26,824 bases of DNA from DATHTC01 sp035456465. Lineage in GTDB: Bacteria > Actinomycetota > Thermoleophilia > Gaiellales > Gaiellaceae. Positions 6,596 to 15,200 of the stretch are shown in pieces. The stretch covers positions 1 through 26,824 of the forward strand of contig DATIDD010000074.1 in assembly GCA_035456465.1 (NCBI GenBank). Reading direction: 5' to 3'. How positions within the stretch are numbered: position 1 is the first letter of the stretch; every line of letters begins with the position of its first letter. The notes under the pieces were generated by a model that was given only the letters and a program-made list of their open reading frames with translations, was not told the origin of the DNA and did no database searches. Position numbers and translations under genes: made by a program.

Positions 6596-6636
6596 GCTGT
6601 CTTCGGCCCACGCGACGATCGGTCGCGCCGACGGGC

Positions 6637-6951
6637 CTAGACGAGCCCGAGCGAGCGCTCGAGCGAGCCCTTCGGCTGTGCGCCGATCGCCGCGGCGGCG
6701 GGCTCGCCGCCCTTGAACAGGATCATCGTCGGGATCGACGCGACGCCGTAGCGTCCGGCGAGCTCGGGCTGCTCGTCGATGTTCACCTTCACGAGCTTCA
6801 GCTCCCCTTCGCGCTCTTCCACGATCCGGTCGAGCACGGGCGCGACGGCGTGGCACGGGCCACACCACTCGGCCCAGAAGTCGACCAGGACGGGCTTGTC
6901 GCTCCCCGCGACCTCGCTCTCCCAGGTCTCGTTCGTCACTTCGGTTGCCAT
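6637..6951 (-). CDS. trxA: Thioredoxin
   Basis: 104 residues from the ATG at 6951, with AGGA about 7 nt upstream as ribosome site. The active site WCGPC has cysteines at 30 and 33 in VLVDFWAEWCGPC. The cis-Pro loop is VASIPTMILF, and the length is standard. It is a cytoplasmic general disulfide reductase and a likely electron donor for peroxiredoxins, possibly including the selenocysteine enzyme about 5 kb away (inference). It is divergent from ileS and convergent with the DUF2231 gene. Confidence 0.96.
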   Translation of the reverse strand: MATEVTNETWESEVAGSDKPVLVDFWAEWCGPCHAVAPVLDRIVEEREGELKLVKVNIDEQPELAGRYGVASIPTMILFKGGEPAAAAIGAQPKGSLERSLGLV

Positions 6952-6973
6952 TCGTTCCTTTCGGACGTAGTTC

Positions 6974-6993
6974 GAGGGGCTTCCTCGCCCCTC
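6974..6993. other. Hairpin in the trxA-ileS divergent intergenic region
   Basis: GAGGGGC and GCCCCTC form a perfect 7-bp stem around a TTCCTC loop. It lies 22 nt upstream of trxA and 56 nt upstream of ileS. No T-box features are visible, and its role is unknown. Confidence 0.35.
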
Positions 6994-7034
6994 ATCAGAG
7001 CAAACGCGGCGGAGGGCTCGACAATTCCGGGCGG

Positions 7035-7040
7035 TACGAT
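7035..7040 (+). promoter_or_regulatory. -10 hexamer of ileS (near-leaderless)
   Basis: TACGAT ends 9 nt before the ATG at 7050, and no Shine-Dalgarno sequence lies between. No convincing -35 was found. Confidence 0.4.
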
Positions 7041-7049
7041 CGAGTGCCG

Positions 7050-10000
7050 ATGGAGCGCACGTTCACGCCGCTGCCGGACGCCCCGGATCACCCCGCGATC
7101 GAGCTGGAGCAGCTCGACCGCTGGGAGCGCGAGCGCACGTTCGAGCGCCTCCGCGAGCAGAACGCGGGCAACCCGCACTGGAGCTTCGTCGACGGTCCCG
7201 TCACGGCGAACAAGAAGCTCGCGATCCACACCGCCTGGGGGCGGACGCTGAAGGACGTGTTCCAGCGGTACAAGGCGCTCCGCGGGTTCGACCAGCGCTA
7301 CCAGAACGGCTTCGACTGCCAGGGGCTCTGGATCGAGGTCGGGGTCGAGCGCGACCTCGGCCTCAACTCGAAGCGCGAGATCGAGGAGTACGGCCTCGAC
7401 CGCTTCGCCCGCAAGTGCCGCGAGGTCGTGGTCTGGTCGTCGGCGGAGATCACGCGCGGCTCGAAGCGCCTCGGCCAGTGGATGGACTGGGGCAACGACT
7501 ACTTCACCTTCAGCGACACCAACATCGAGTACATCTGGCGCTTCCTCAAGCTCGTCCAGGAGCGCGGGTGGCTCTACCTCGGCCACCGCTCGACCGAGTG
7601 GTGCCCTCGCTGCGGCACCTCGATCTCGGCGCACGAGCTGCACGGGAACTACGTCGACCGCGCCGACCCGTCGCTGTTCGTCCGGCTCCCGCTCGTCGAG
7701 CGGCCCGGCGAGTCGCTCGTGGTCTGGACGACGACGCCGTGGACGCTCCCCGCGAACGTCGCGGCGGCAGTCAACCCGGACGCCGACTACGGGCGCCGGC
7801 TCAACGGCGAGTGGGTCGCGGCGCCGCGCTACCCGGACGAGTCGTTCGACGAGATCGCCAAGGGCTCGGAGCTCGTCGGGCTGCACTACGAGGGCCCGTT
7901 CGACGACCTCCCGCCGGGCGCGGGAGTCGAGCACCGCGTGATCCCGTGGGACGAGGTCGCGCTCGACGAGGGCACGGGGATCGTCCACATCGCGCCGGGT
8001 TGCGGCTCCGAGGACTTCGAGCTCGCGCGCGTCCACGACCTGGCGGTGCTGACGCCGGTGGACGAGTCGGGCCGCTTCTACGACGACTACGGCTGGCTGC
8101 ACGGGCTCTCCACGGTGGAGGCCGCCGAGCAGATCATCGGGCGCCTGGAGGAGCGCGGCCGGCTCGTGGAGGCCGGGCTCTACGAGCATCGCTATCCGGA
8201 GTGCTGGCGTTGCCACACGCCGCTCATCTTCCGCATCTCCGACGACTGGTTCATCTCCGTCCGTGACCTGCGCGAGCCGATGCGCGAGGCGAACGCGAGC
8301 GTGAAGTGGACGCCCGAGTACATGGGCAAGCGGATGGACGACTGGCTCGTGAACATGGGCGACTGGAACATCTCCCGGCGTCGCTACTACGGCCTGCCGC
8401 TGCCGTTCTACCCCTGCGGATGCGGGCACCTGAACGTGATCGGCTCGCGCGCGGAGCTCGAGGAGCGGGCCCTGGGAGGGCTCGACCAGCTGGAGGAGCT
8501 GCGCCGGCCGTGGATCGACGAGGTCGCGATCACGTGCGAGGCCTGCGGCGAGGAGGTCCGGCGGATCCCGGAGGTGGGCGACGTCTGGCTCGACGCCGGG
8601 ATCGTCCCCTTCTCCACCCTCGGCTGGCAGAATCAGGAGTGGATCGAGGAGGGCTATGCGACCGGCGCGGCGAAGGGCCTGACCCGCGCCGACCTGCCCG
8701 ACCACGCGTACTGGGAGAAGTGGTTCCCCGCGCACTGGGTCTCCGAGATGCGCGAGCAGATCCGGCTCTGGTTCTACTCGCAGCTGTTCATGTCGGTCGT
8801 CCTCGTCGGGCGGGCGCCGTTCCTCGAGGTGCTGGGCTACGAGAAGATGTTGGACGAGACGGGCCGCGAGATGCACGGCTCGTGGGGGAACATGATCGAC
8901 GCGGAGGACGCGTTCGCGCAGATGGGCGCCGACGTGATGCGCTGGCAGTTCTGCGCGCAGCCGCCCGACCGCAACCTGCTGTTCGGCTACGGCCCGGCGC
9001 ACGAGATCAAGCGGAAGCTGCTGACGCTCTGGCACTCCACGAGGTTCCTCGTCGACTACGCGAACATCGAGGGCTTCCGCCCGCGGTACGCCGACCTCGA
9101 GCACGGCCCCGGCGGTGACCTCCGCCCGCTCGACCGCTGGCTCGTCGCGCGGACGCGCCGACTCGTCCACCAGACCGCCGACGCCTACGAGGAGCAGCTC
9201 ACCTCCCGCGCGGTCAACGCCTTCGAGGCCTACCTCGACGACCTGTCGAACTGGTACATCCGGCGGTCGCGCCGGCGCTTCTACTCCCTGGACGAGCCGG
9301 CGTTCCGCACGCTCTGGTACGGGCTCGTGCAGTCGCTCCGCGTCGTCGCGCCGCTGATGCCGTTTCTCGCCGACCACCTGTGGCGGAACCTGGTCGCGGA
9401 CGCGTGCGACGACGCGCCCGACTCCGTCCACCTCGCCGGCTGGCCGGCGCTCGACGAGGTCGACGAGGAGCTGCTCGGCGAGATGGCGCAGGCGCGGCTC
9501 GTCGCCGAGCTCGGCCGTCGCGCCCGCGACGCGAGCGGGCTGAAGCTGCGCCAGCCCGTGCGCCGGCTCGTGGTCGAGGGCGCGCCGCTCGCGGAACGGC
9601 ACGCCGACGTCGTCCGGGACGAGCTGCGGGTCAAGGAGCTCGCGTTCGGGCCGGTCGAGTCGGAGCTCCGCGTGAAGCCGAACCTGCCGGTGCTCGGGCC
9701 CAAGCTGGGCAAGGAGCTCGGCGCGGTGCGCGCGGCCCTGCAGGAGGGGGCGTTCGAGCAGCTCGGCGACGGGCGCTTCCGCGTCCTCGGCCACGAGCTC
9801 GGCCCCGACGAGGTGCTGGTCGAGCGCAGCGGGCTCGAGGGCTGGTCGGTGGCGGCCGAGGACGGGGTGACGGTCGCGCTCGACACCACCCTCGACCCGG
9901 AGCTCGAGCGCGAGGGGCGGATGCTCGACCTCGTGCGCCTGCTGAACACGATGCGCAAGGAGGCGGGCCTGGACCTGACCGACCGGATCCGCGTGACGCT

Positions 10001-10112
10001 GCCGGAGTCGGCGCGCGACCTGCTCGACTACGAGGAGCAGATCAAGGCCGAGGTGCTGGCGGTCGAGCTCCGCATCGACGGCGTCGAGCGGCCGGTGATC
10101 GAGAAGGCCTAG
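7050..10112 (+). CDS. ileS: Isoleucine-tRNA ligase, divergent type
   Basis: 1020 residues from the ATG at 7050. The class I synthetase scaffold is clear: FVDGPVTANKKLAIHTAWGRTLKD, the FDCQGLWIEVGVERDLG segment, the CP1 editing domain with VVWTTTPWTLPANVAAAV and GTGIVHIAPGCGSEDF, and WFISVRDLRE. Four CxxC-like metal-binding motifs follow: WCPRCGTS, CWRCHTP, PCGCGHLN and CEACGEEV. GDVWLDAGIVPFSTLGW and an anticodon-binding domain complete it. The HIGH motif is replaced by H60-TAW, and KMSKS is replaced by E607-MHGS in GREMHGSWGN. It charges tRNA-Ile in the cytoplasm. It is the only synthetase in the window. Whether a second, canonical IleRS exists elsewhere is unknown. Confidence 0.9.
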   Translation: MERTFTPLPDAPDHPAIELEQLDRWERERTFERLREQNAGNPHWSFVDGPVTANKKLAIHTAWGRTLKDVFQRYKALRGFDQRYQNGFDCQGLWIEVGVERDLGLNSKREIEEYGLDRFARKCREVVVWSSAEITRGSKRLGQWMDWGNDYFTFSDTNIEYIWRFLKLVQERGWLYLGHRSTEWCPRCGTSISAHELHGNYVDRADPSLFVRLPLVERPGESLVVWTTTPWTLPANVAAAVNPDADYGRRLNGEWVAAPRYPDESFDEIAKGSELVGLHYEGPFDDLPPGAGVEHRVIPWDEVALDEGTGIVHIAPGCGSEDFELARVHDLAVLTPVDESGRFYDDYGWLHGLSTVEAAEQIIGRLEERGRLVEAGLYEHRYPECWRCHTPLIFRISDDWFISVRDLREPMREANASVKWTPEYMGKRMDDWLVNMGDWNISRRRYYGLPLPFYPCGCGHLNVIGSRAELEERALGGLDQLEELRRPWIDEVAITCEACGEEVRRIPEVGDVWLDAGIVPFSTLGWQNQEWIEEGYATGAAKGLTRADLPDHAYWEKWFPAHWVSEMREQIRLWFYSQLFMSVVLVGRAPFLEVLGYEKMLDETGREMHGSWGNMIDAEDAFAQMGADVMRWQFCAQPPDRNLLFGYGPAHEIKRKLLTLWHSTRFLVDYANIEGFRPRYADLEHGPGGDLRPLDRWLVARTRRLVHQTADAYEEQLTSRAVNAFEAYLDDLSNWYIRRSRRRFYSLDEPAFRTLWYGLVQSLRVVAPLMPFLADHLWRNLVADACDDAPDSVHLAGWPALDEVDEELLGEMAQARLVAELGRRARDASGLKLRQPVRRLVVEGAPLAERHADVVRDELRVKELAFGPVESELRVKPNLPVLGPKLGKELGAVRAALQEGAFEQLGDGRFRVLGHELGPDEVLVERSGLEGWSVAAEDGVTVALDTTLDPELEREGRMLDLVRLLNTMRKEAGLDLTDRIRVTLPESARDLLDYEEQIKAEVLAVELRIDGVERPVIEKA

Positions 10113-10621
10113 TCGCCGGCGACGAAGAAGATCCAGGTGCCGTCCGGCGCGATCCCGGCGCGCCAGCCGTAGTAGCTCTCGCCCGCATACGAGTCGGCGA
10201 GCGGCCCGAGCAGCCGGCGCTCGTAGGCGGTCAGCTCGTTGGCGGGCACGGAGTAGGCCCACGGCCAGACGTAGGACCCCATCGAGATCGTCGGCGCCAG
10301 TTGCAGGACGCGCGCGAGCTGCGCGAGCGGCCGCTCGTCGGTCGTCTGCTCCAGGTGCTTCCAGTAGGCGATCGCACCGCCCTCGAACGGGCCGCCGAAC
10401 GAGTAGCTGAGCCGGTCGGTGACGTACGGCTCGAGCGCGTCGTAGTCGCCGGCCTTCGCGGCCGCGAGCAGCCCCCCGCGCGTCCGGTCGACCGCCTCCG
10501 GCAGCAGCGAGGCGGCAGGCGCCGTCACCGTCTCGGTCGTCGTCCGGGTCTCGGTGACGGTGACGGTCTCGGTCGAGCCGCCGCAGCCTGCGGCGACGAG
10601 CCCGCCGAGCGCGAGCACCAC
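10109..10621 (-). CDS. Putative lipoprotein
   Basis: 170 residues from a GTG at 10621. A short hydrophobic leader ends in the lipobox GLVAAGC, so the mature protein would be lipid-anchored outside the membrane. A Thr/Val-rich linker with repeats of the type TVTETRTTTETVT follows. The remainder is a globular domain rich in aromatic residues (SYSFGGPF, YVWPWAYSVP, SYYGWRAGIAPDGTWIFFVAGD) without a recognised family. The n-region before the hydrophobic core is unusually short and uncharged; the reading frame upstream supplies SRLAGL, so an undetected non-standard start is possible. Its TAG stop shares the CTAG palindrome with the ileS stop, so the two genes overlap convergently by 4 nt. Confidence 0.72.
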   Translation of the reverse strand: MVLALGGLVAAGCGGSTETVTVTETRTTTETVTAPAASLLPEAVDRTRGGLLAAAKAGDYDALEPYVTDRLSYSFGGPFEGGAIAYWKHLEQTTDERPLAQLARVLQLAPTISMGSYVWPWAYSVPANELTAYERRLLGPLADSYAGESYYGWRAGIAPDGTWIFFVAGD

Positions 10622-10664
10622 GAGCCCTGCCAGGCGGCTCGACTGCGCGCTCAGGACTGCGTGC

Positions 10665-11633
10665 TCAGGATTGGGACTCCGCCAGGGCCAGCTCGCGCCG
10701 AAGCTCGACGGGCAGCCGGAAGACGACGTCCTCGTCGACCATCTGGTAGGGCTCGATCCGCTCGACGCCGCGGGCGCGGAACCAGTCGCAGACGCGCGTC
10801 ACGAGCTTCTCGGGCGCGGACGCGCCCGAGGTGACGCCGACCGTCTCCACGCCGGCGACCCACGCCTCGTCGATGTCGGTCTCGTCGTCGATCAGGTGCG
10901 ACGCGACGCCGTTCGCGCGCGCGACCTCGACCAGCCGGTTGGAGTTCGACGAGTTGCGCGACCCGATCACGAGCAGCAGGTCGATCTCCGAGAGCATCTC
11001 CTTCACGGCCCACTGGCGGTTGGAGGTCGCGTAGCAGATGTCCTCCTTCTTCGGCGCGTGGATGTCGGGGAAGCGCCGGCGGAGGGCGGCGATGATCTCG
11101 CGCGTCTCGTCCACCGACAGCGTCGTCTGCGTGATGTAGGCGAGCCGCGCTCCGGGCGGGAACGCGAGCGCCTCGACGTCCTCGACCGACTCGACGAGCA
11201 CGGTCGCCTCGGGTGCCTCGCCGGTCGTCCCGACGACCTCCTCGTGGCCCTCGTGGCCGATGAGCACGATCGTGTACCCGTCGGCGGCGTACCGGCGCGC
11301 CTGCACGTGCACCTTCGTCACGAGCGGGCAGGTGGCGTCGATCACGTTGTGCCGGAGCTCGGCCGAGCGGGCGTGCACGGTCGGGGCGACGCCGTGGGCG
11401 GAGTAGACGATCGTCGCGCCGGGCGGCACCTCCGCCTCGTCGTCGACGAAGATCGCGCCGCGCTCCTCGAGCTCCCGGACGACGTGCGCGTTGTGGACGA
11501 TCTGCTTGCGGACGTAGATCGGTGCGCCGTAGTGCGCGAGCGCAAGCTCGACGGACTCGACGGCCCGCTCGACGCCGGCGCAGTAGCCGCGGGGCGAGGC
11601 GAGCAGCACGCGCCGGACGGAGGTCGGCTCCAT
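10665..11633 (-). CDS. ispH: 4-hydroxy-3-methylbut-2-enyl diphosphate reductase
   Basis: 322 residues from the ATG at 11633. The three [4Fe-4S] cysteines are C18 (SPRGYCAGVERA), C102 (DATCPLVTK) and C200 (EDICYATSNRQ). The diphosphate-binding histidines are H50 (VHNAHVV), H80 (YSAHGVAP) and H130 (GHEGHEEVVGT), and SRNSSNSNRL is the SxN segment. The enzyme makes IPP and DMAPP in the last step of the MEP isoprenoid pathway, in the cytoplasm. A TACGAT hexamer 6 nt upstream of the ATG points to a leaderless transcript. The lipoprotein gene follows 43 nt downstream and may be co-transcribed. Longer upstream extensions of the frame are repeat sequence, not protein. Confidence 0.96.
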   Translation of the reverse strand: MEPTSVRRVLLASPRGYCAGVERAVESVELALAHYGAPIYVRKQIVHNAHVVRELEERGAIFVDDEAEVPPGATIVYSAHGVAPTVHARSAELRHNVIDATCPLVTKVHVQARRYAADGYTIVLIGHEGHEEVVGTTGEAPEATVLVESVEDVEALAFPPGARLAYITQTTLSVDETREIIAALRRRFPDIHAPKKEDICYATSNRQWAVKEMLSEIDLLLVIGSRNSSNSNRLVEVARANGVASHLIDDETDIDEAWVAGVETVGVTSGASAPEKLVTRVCDWFRARGVERIEPYQMVDEDVVFRLPVELRRELALAESQS

Positions 11634-11639
11634 GCGGCC

Positions 11640-11645
11640 ATCGTA
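11640..11645 (-). promoter_or_regulatory. -10 hexamer of ispH (leaderless)
   Basis: TACGAT on the minus strand is separated from the ispH ATG by 6 nt. There is no room for a ribosome site. Confidence 0.45.
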
Positions 11646-11678
11646 GCCCGCACTCCTGCCCGCCTCAGCGAGGGAGGC

Positions 11679-11787
11679 GCGAGGGAGGACCGTGCGGACG
11701 CACGGCCTCCCGAGTGGAGGGCGGTCAGGGGCGCGAGGCGGCGGCGGGGCCCGGCTTCGCCGGGCGGGAGCCGTCGCCGCCCGGGGA
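11679..11787 (+). repeat. Dispersed structured repeat, copy 1
   Basis: About 110 bp differing at roughly 10 positions from copy 2 (11831-11940) and closely matching copy 3 (24681-24790). The conserved order is GCGAGGGAGGAC, a small hairpin (CGTGC-GGAC-GCACG), CGGCCTCCC, TGGAGGGCGG, then the hairpin GCCCGGC-TTC-GCCGGGC (11749-11765), GGGAGCCGTCG and a C/G-rich end. It lies in the ispH-kinase intergenic region. Frames through it give low-complexity Arg/Pro/Ala peptides, so it is unlikely to be coding. Confidence 0.7.
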
Positions 11788-11802
11788 GGAGCGGGGGGCT
11801 GC

Positions 11803-11942
11803 TTCGTTCCCGGCGCGTTCCCGGGCGTCCGGAGCGAGGGAGGACAGTGCGGATGCACGGCCTCCCTCGTGGAGGGCGGTCAGGGACGTGAGGCTTCGGC
11901 GGAGCCCGGCTTCGCCGGGCGGGAGCCGTCGTCGCCCGGGGA
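11803..11942 (+). repeat. Dispersed structured repeat, copy 2
   Basis: This is the longer form of the repeat. It shares with copy 3 an extra left part (CCGGCGCGTTCC, GGGCG, CCGGAGCGAGGG) that copy 1 lacks. CGAGGGAGG pairs with CCTCCCTCG to form a 9-bp outer stem, enclosing GTGC-GGAT-GCAC. The second hairpin, GCCCGGC-TTC-GCCGGGC, is at 11904-11920. It is tandem with copy 1 and followed by a large unrelated hairpin. Confidence 0.7.
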
Positions 11943-11955
11943 CGAAGCAGAAGCA

Positions 11956-12005
11956 AAGAGAGCGCCGGACTGCTCGGGGGGGTCGGCGCAGTCCGACGCT
12001 CTCTT
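11956..12005. other. Long intergenic hairpin (17-position stem)
   Basis: AAGAGAGCG (11956-11964) pairs with CGCTCTCTT (11997-12005). After one C/A mismatch, CGGACTG (11966-11972) pairs with CAGTCCG (11989-11995), leaving a 16-nt G-rich loop. Both flanks are moderately T-rich when read 3' of the stem. It could be a terminator for either strand, the end of a repeat element, or a small RNA; no gene stop lies close by. Confidence 0.5.
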
Positions 12006-12100
12006 CAGTGCTCCCCGCGGCCTGCAAGGCCAGGTACGCGCGACCGCGGTTCGCATCGCCCAGTACCCGCCAAGGTACACCCGCCCTCGAATGTCGGACA

Positions 12101-12125
12101 ATGGGCCGAGCGGCCCATCTTTGCA
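12101..12125 (+). promoter_or_regulatory. Palindromic operator-like motif, copy B
   Basis: ATGGGCCG-AG-CGGCCCAT is a perfect 8-bp inverted repeat (12101-12118), followed by CT and TTGCA. Apart from the spacer, one arm position and one inserted base, it equals the motif at 5759-5782. It lies about 104 nt upstream of the sensor kinase start, in the same orientation relative to the gene as copy A has to the DAGK-like gene. Confidence 0.5.
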
Positions 12126-12146
12126 ACCGGGAAAGCCCATCGGAAC

Positions 12147-12185
12147 GGCCCGCGAGGGGCCACGGTGAGCGGGGGATCGCGGGCC
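12147..12185. other. Hairpin upstream of the sensor kinase promoter
   Basis: GGCCCGCGA (12147-12155) pairs perfectly with TCGCGGGCC (12177-12185) around a 21-nt G-rich loop. It ends 2 nt before the -35 of the kinase promoter. It does not match any riboswitch consensus I know. Confidence 0.4.
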
Positions 12186-12186
12186 A

Positions 12187-12214
12187 TTGCGGCGAAACAG
12201 GGGTGACCTATCAT
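12187..12214 (+). promoter_or_regulatory. Promoter of the sensor kinase operon
   Basis: TTGCGG (12187-12192) and TATCAT (12209-12214) are separated by 16 nt. The hexamer ends 15 nt before the GTG at 12230, which leaves a leader of under 10 nt. Confidence 0.5.
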
Positions 12215-12229
12215 CCTCGCGGGGGTGCT

Positions 12230-15200
12230 GTGACAAGCGAGAGCCAGGCCATCTACCTGAACGCGGTGCCGCTGCTCGCGCTCGGCGCCCTGTACCTCGC
12301 GGCGGCCGCGACGCTCGCGCCGGCGCTCTGGCGAGAGCGCGCCCGCACCCGCGCGCTCGACCTCGCGCCCGCGCTCGTCTTCCCGGCCGGCGGGATCGCC
12401 GCCACGCTGTTCGGGCTCGTCGTCCTGGAGGCGCGCGAGCCGGTCGGGAACCGGCCGTGGCTCGTCCTCGTCGGCGTCGTCGTGGCGTCGATCCCGGCGC
12501 TGCTCTACTTCGCGCGGTTCCCCGACCGCGAGCTCGTGATCACCGGGCCGCGGCGCGCGCTCGAGTCCGAGGAGCGGCAGGCGGACGAGGCGAGGCGGCG
12601 CGACGCGCTCGCGCGCGCGACCGCCGACCTCACGGCGGCGGGGAGCGTCGAGGATCTCGGCCGCCGACTCGCGGCGCATGCGTGCGAGCTCTTCGCGGTG
12701 GACTTCGCCGCGTTCAACGTCGTCGACGGGCCGACGGCACGGGGCGTCGCGGCTCGGCTCGCCGGCGAGGACATGCCGTGGGACGACGTCGTCGTCGACG
12801 CGGAGGCGGAGCCGTCCGGGATCGCGAGCGCCGTGGTCGGGGCGGCGCCGATCACGATCTACGAGGTCGGCGCCTCGCCGATTGCGAGTCGCCGGCTGCG
12901 CGAGCGCATCGGCGCCCGTAGCGCCATGTTCGTCCCGCTCCTCGGCGAGGACGGCGTCGTCGGCGTGCTGTCGCTGGCGACGAGGTCACCGCGCGCGTTC
13001 ACGCCGGCGGAGCTCGCGCTCGGCCAGGAGCTCGCCGCCGAGGCGGCACTCGCGCTCGAGCGGCTCCGGTCGGCGACGGCGCTTGCGGAGGCGCTCGAGC
13101 GGGAGCGCCTGGTCGCCCGCATCTCGGGGCGCCTGCGCTCGGAGTCCGAGCTGGGCACCCTCCTCGACGTCGCGGTCTCCGAGACGGGTCCCGCGCTGTC
13201 GGCCGACCGGTGCTTCGTGCGCCTCGCCGCCCGGGCGGGGAGCCCGACGGAGCTGCGCGAGTGGCGTCGCTCCGGCCTCCGCCCCGTGTCGTCGGCGGAG
13301 CGGCTGCCGGTGTCCGAGCTCGCCGAGGCGGAGCGCCGCACGGTCGCGGTGGAGGACATCGAGGCCGACTCGGCGCTGGAGGGACGGCAGCACCTGGTCC
13401 AGCTCGGCTCGCTGGCGGCGCTCGCGACGCCGATCGTCGTGCTCGACGAGGTCATCGGCGTGGTCGGGGCGCACCGGGCCGTCGTCCGACGCTGGACCGC
13501 GGACGAGGTAGCGCTGGTCGAGGCGGTCGCGCGCGAGGTCGGGCTCGCCGTGCGCACCGCGCGGCTGCTCGACGAGAACCGGCGTCGCCTCGGCCAGCAG
13601 GAGTCGCTGCTCAAGGCGGCGCACGCGCTGACGGGCGACCTCGAGCTCGACTCGGTGATGCGACGCCTCGTCGCCGAGGCCGTGCGGCTCGTCGGGGGCG
13701 ACGCCGCCGACTGCTGGATCTTCGAGGGCGAGGGCAGCACGCTCCGCTGCCGCGCGGTCTTCGGCCTGCCCGCGTCCGAGATCGGCAGGCGGATCCGTGC
13801 GGAGGGGAACATGCGGGCGTCGATCGAGCGCGGGAGGCCGTTGCTCAAGCGCCGGTTCGGGGAGACCGAGCGGCCGGAGCCCAGCGAGCCCTACCGCGTG
13901 TTCGCCGAGGTGATGGACGCGCCGATCTCCGCGGGCGGTCGCGTCCGCGGCGTCCTCGGCGTGTGTGCGCGCGAGGAGGGCACGTTCGACGAGGAGCACC
14001 TCGAGGTCCTCGGGGCGTTCGCGCGGCTCGCGTCGCTCGCGCTCGAGAACGCGGAGGTGTTCGAGGAGCGCTCGCGCCAGGCGCGCGTGCAGCGGAGCTT
14101 CTCGCGGATCGCGGCCGTCCTCGCCGAGCCGCTGTCGCGGAGCGAGACGCTCGAGGCAGTGGCGCACGCGGCCGTGGAGGCGCTCGGCGGCGCCCATGCC
14201 GGGGTCGTCGCGCGCGGTGCCGGCGGTCTCGCGCTCGTCGGCGGGTACGCACTGCCGCCGGCCCTCGAGGCGACGCTCGCGGCCGGGCTCTCCGCCGGCG
14301 AGCCGGCGCTCGCCGACGCCGCCGGGAGCGGGCGCGTGATCGCGTCGTCGTCGCTCGCGGGCGACGAGCGGTTCGCCGCCGACTTCCGGAAGGCCGCCGC
14401 GGTCGACGGCGCCCGCTCGCTGGTCGGGATCCCGGTCGCGTTCGGCGACGGCGAGCTCACGCTGGTGCTCGTGTTCTTCGACGACGAGCGCCGGCTGTCG
14501 GACGACGACCTCGAGCTCGCGCAGCACCTCGCCCGCGTCGCGCGAGCCTCGCTGGAGCGCAGCCTCGTGTTCGAGGAGGAGCGGAGCGCCCGCTCGCTCG
14601 CACAGCACCTCGCGCGAACCTCGTCCGTGCTCGCGACCGAGCTCGATCCGGCGGCGGTGCTCGAGGAGGTCGTCCGCGAGGCGCCGGCGCTCGTCGGCGT
14701 CGAGGCCGCGGCGATCCGGCTCGTCGAGGGCGACGAGCTCGTCGTCTCGGCCGTGCACGGCCTCGCGCGACCGGCGCAGCTCCTCGGCGAGCGGTCGCCT
14801 GTGACGGGGTGGCTCGCCGGCGACGTCGTGCAGTCGCGCGGCCCGCTCGCGCTCGAGGACACCGCGGCCGACCAGCGCCACCTCGCCGCCGATTCCGTGT
14901 TGCGGACGGGCTTCCGCGCGTACGCCGGCGTCCCGCTCGTCGCCGCCGAGGGTGTCGTGCACGGCGTGCTCTCGCTCTACGGCTCGCAGCCGAAGGCGTG
15001 GACACAGGAGGAGATCGAGGCGCTCTCCGCGCTCGCCGCGGGCGCGTCGGCGGCGTTGCAGAACGCCGAGCTCTACCAGCGGGTGGCGATCGAGAAGGAG
15101 CGCAGCGTCGCGATCCTCGCGAACATCGCCGACGGGATCGTCGCCGTCGACCGGGACGGCGGCGTCGTGCTGTGGAACCGCGCCGCCGAGCAGATCACCG

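Noticed and set aside
6952..7049. T-box riboswitch upstream of ileS
   Set aside because: No specifier loop or T-box consensus is seen, and a -10 hexamer lies 9 nt before the start; only a simple hairpin is present.
6936..10262. 1108-codon minus-strand open frame across ileS
   Set aside because: Antisense shadow; composition is Arg/Leu/Glu/Val repeats without any motif, while the plus strand has a clear IleRS.
12101..12185. Known riboswitch class (c-di-GMP, ydaO, cobalamin, SAM) before the kinase
   Set aside because: None of the consensus segments I know could be matched.
11634..12229. Protein-coding genes in the repeat-bearing gap
   Set aside because: All frames give Arg/Pro/Ala-rich peptides from the repeats; no start with a ribosome site leads into plausible protein.
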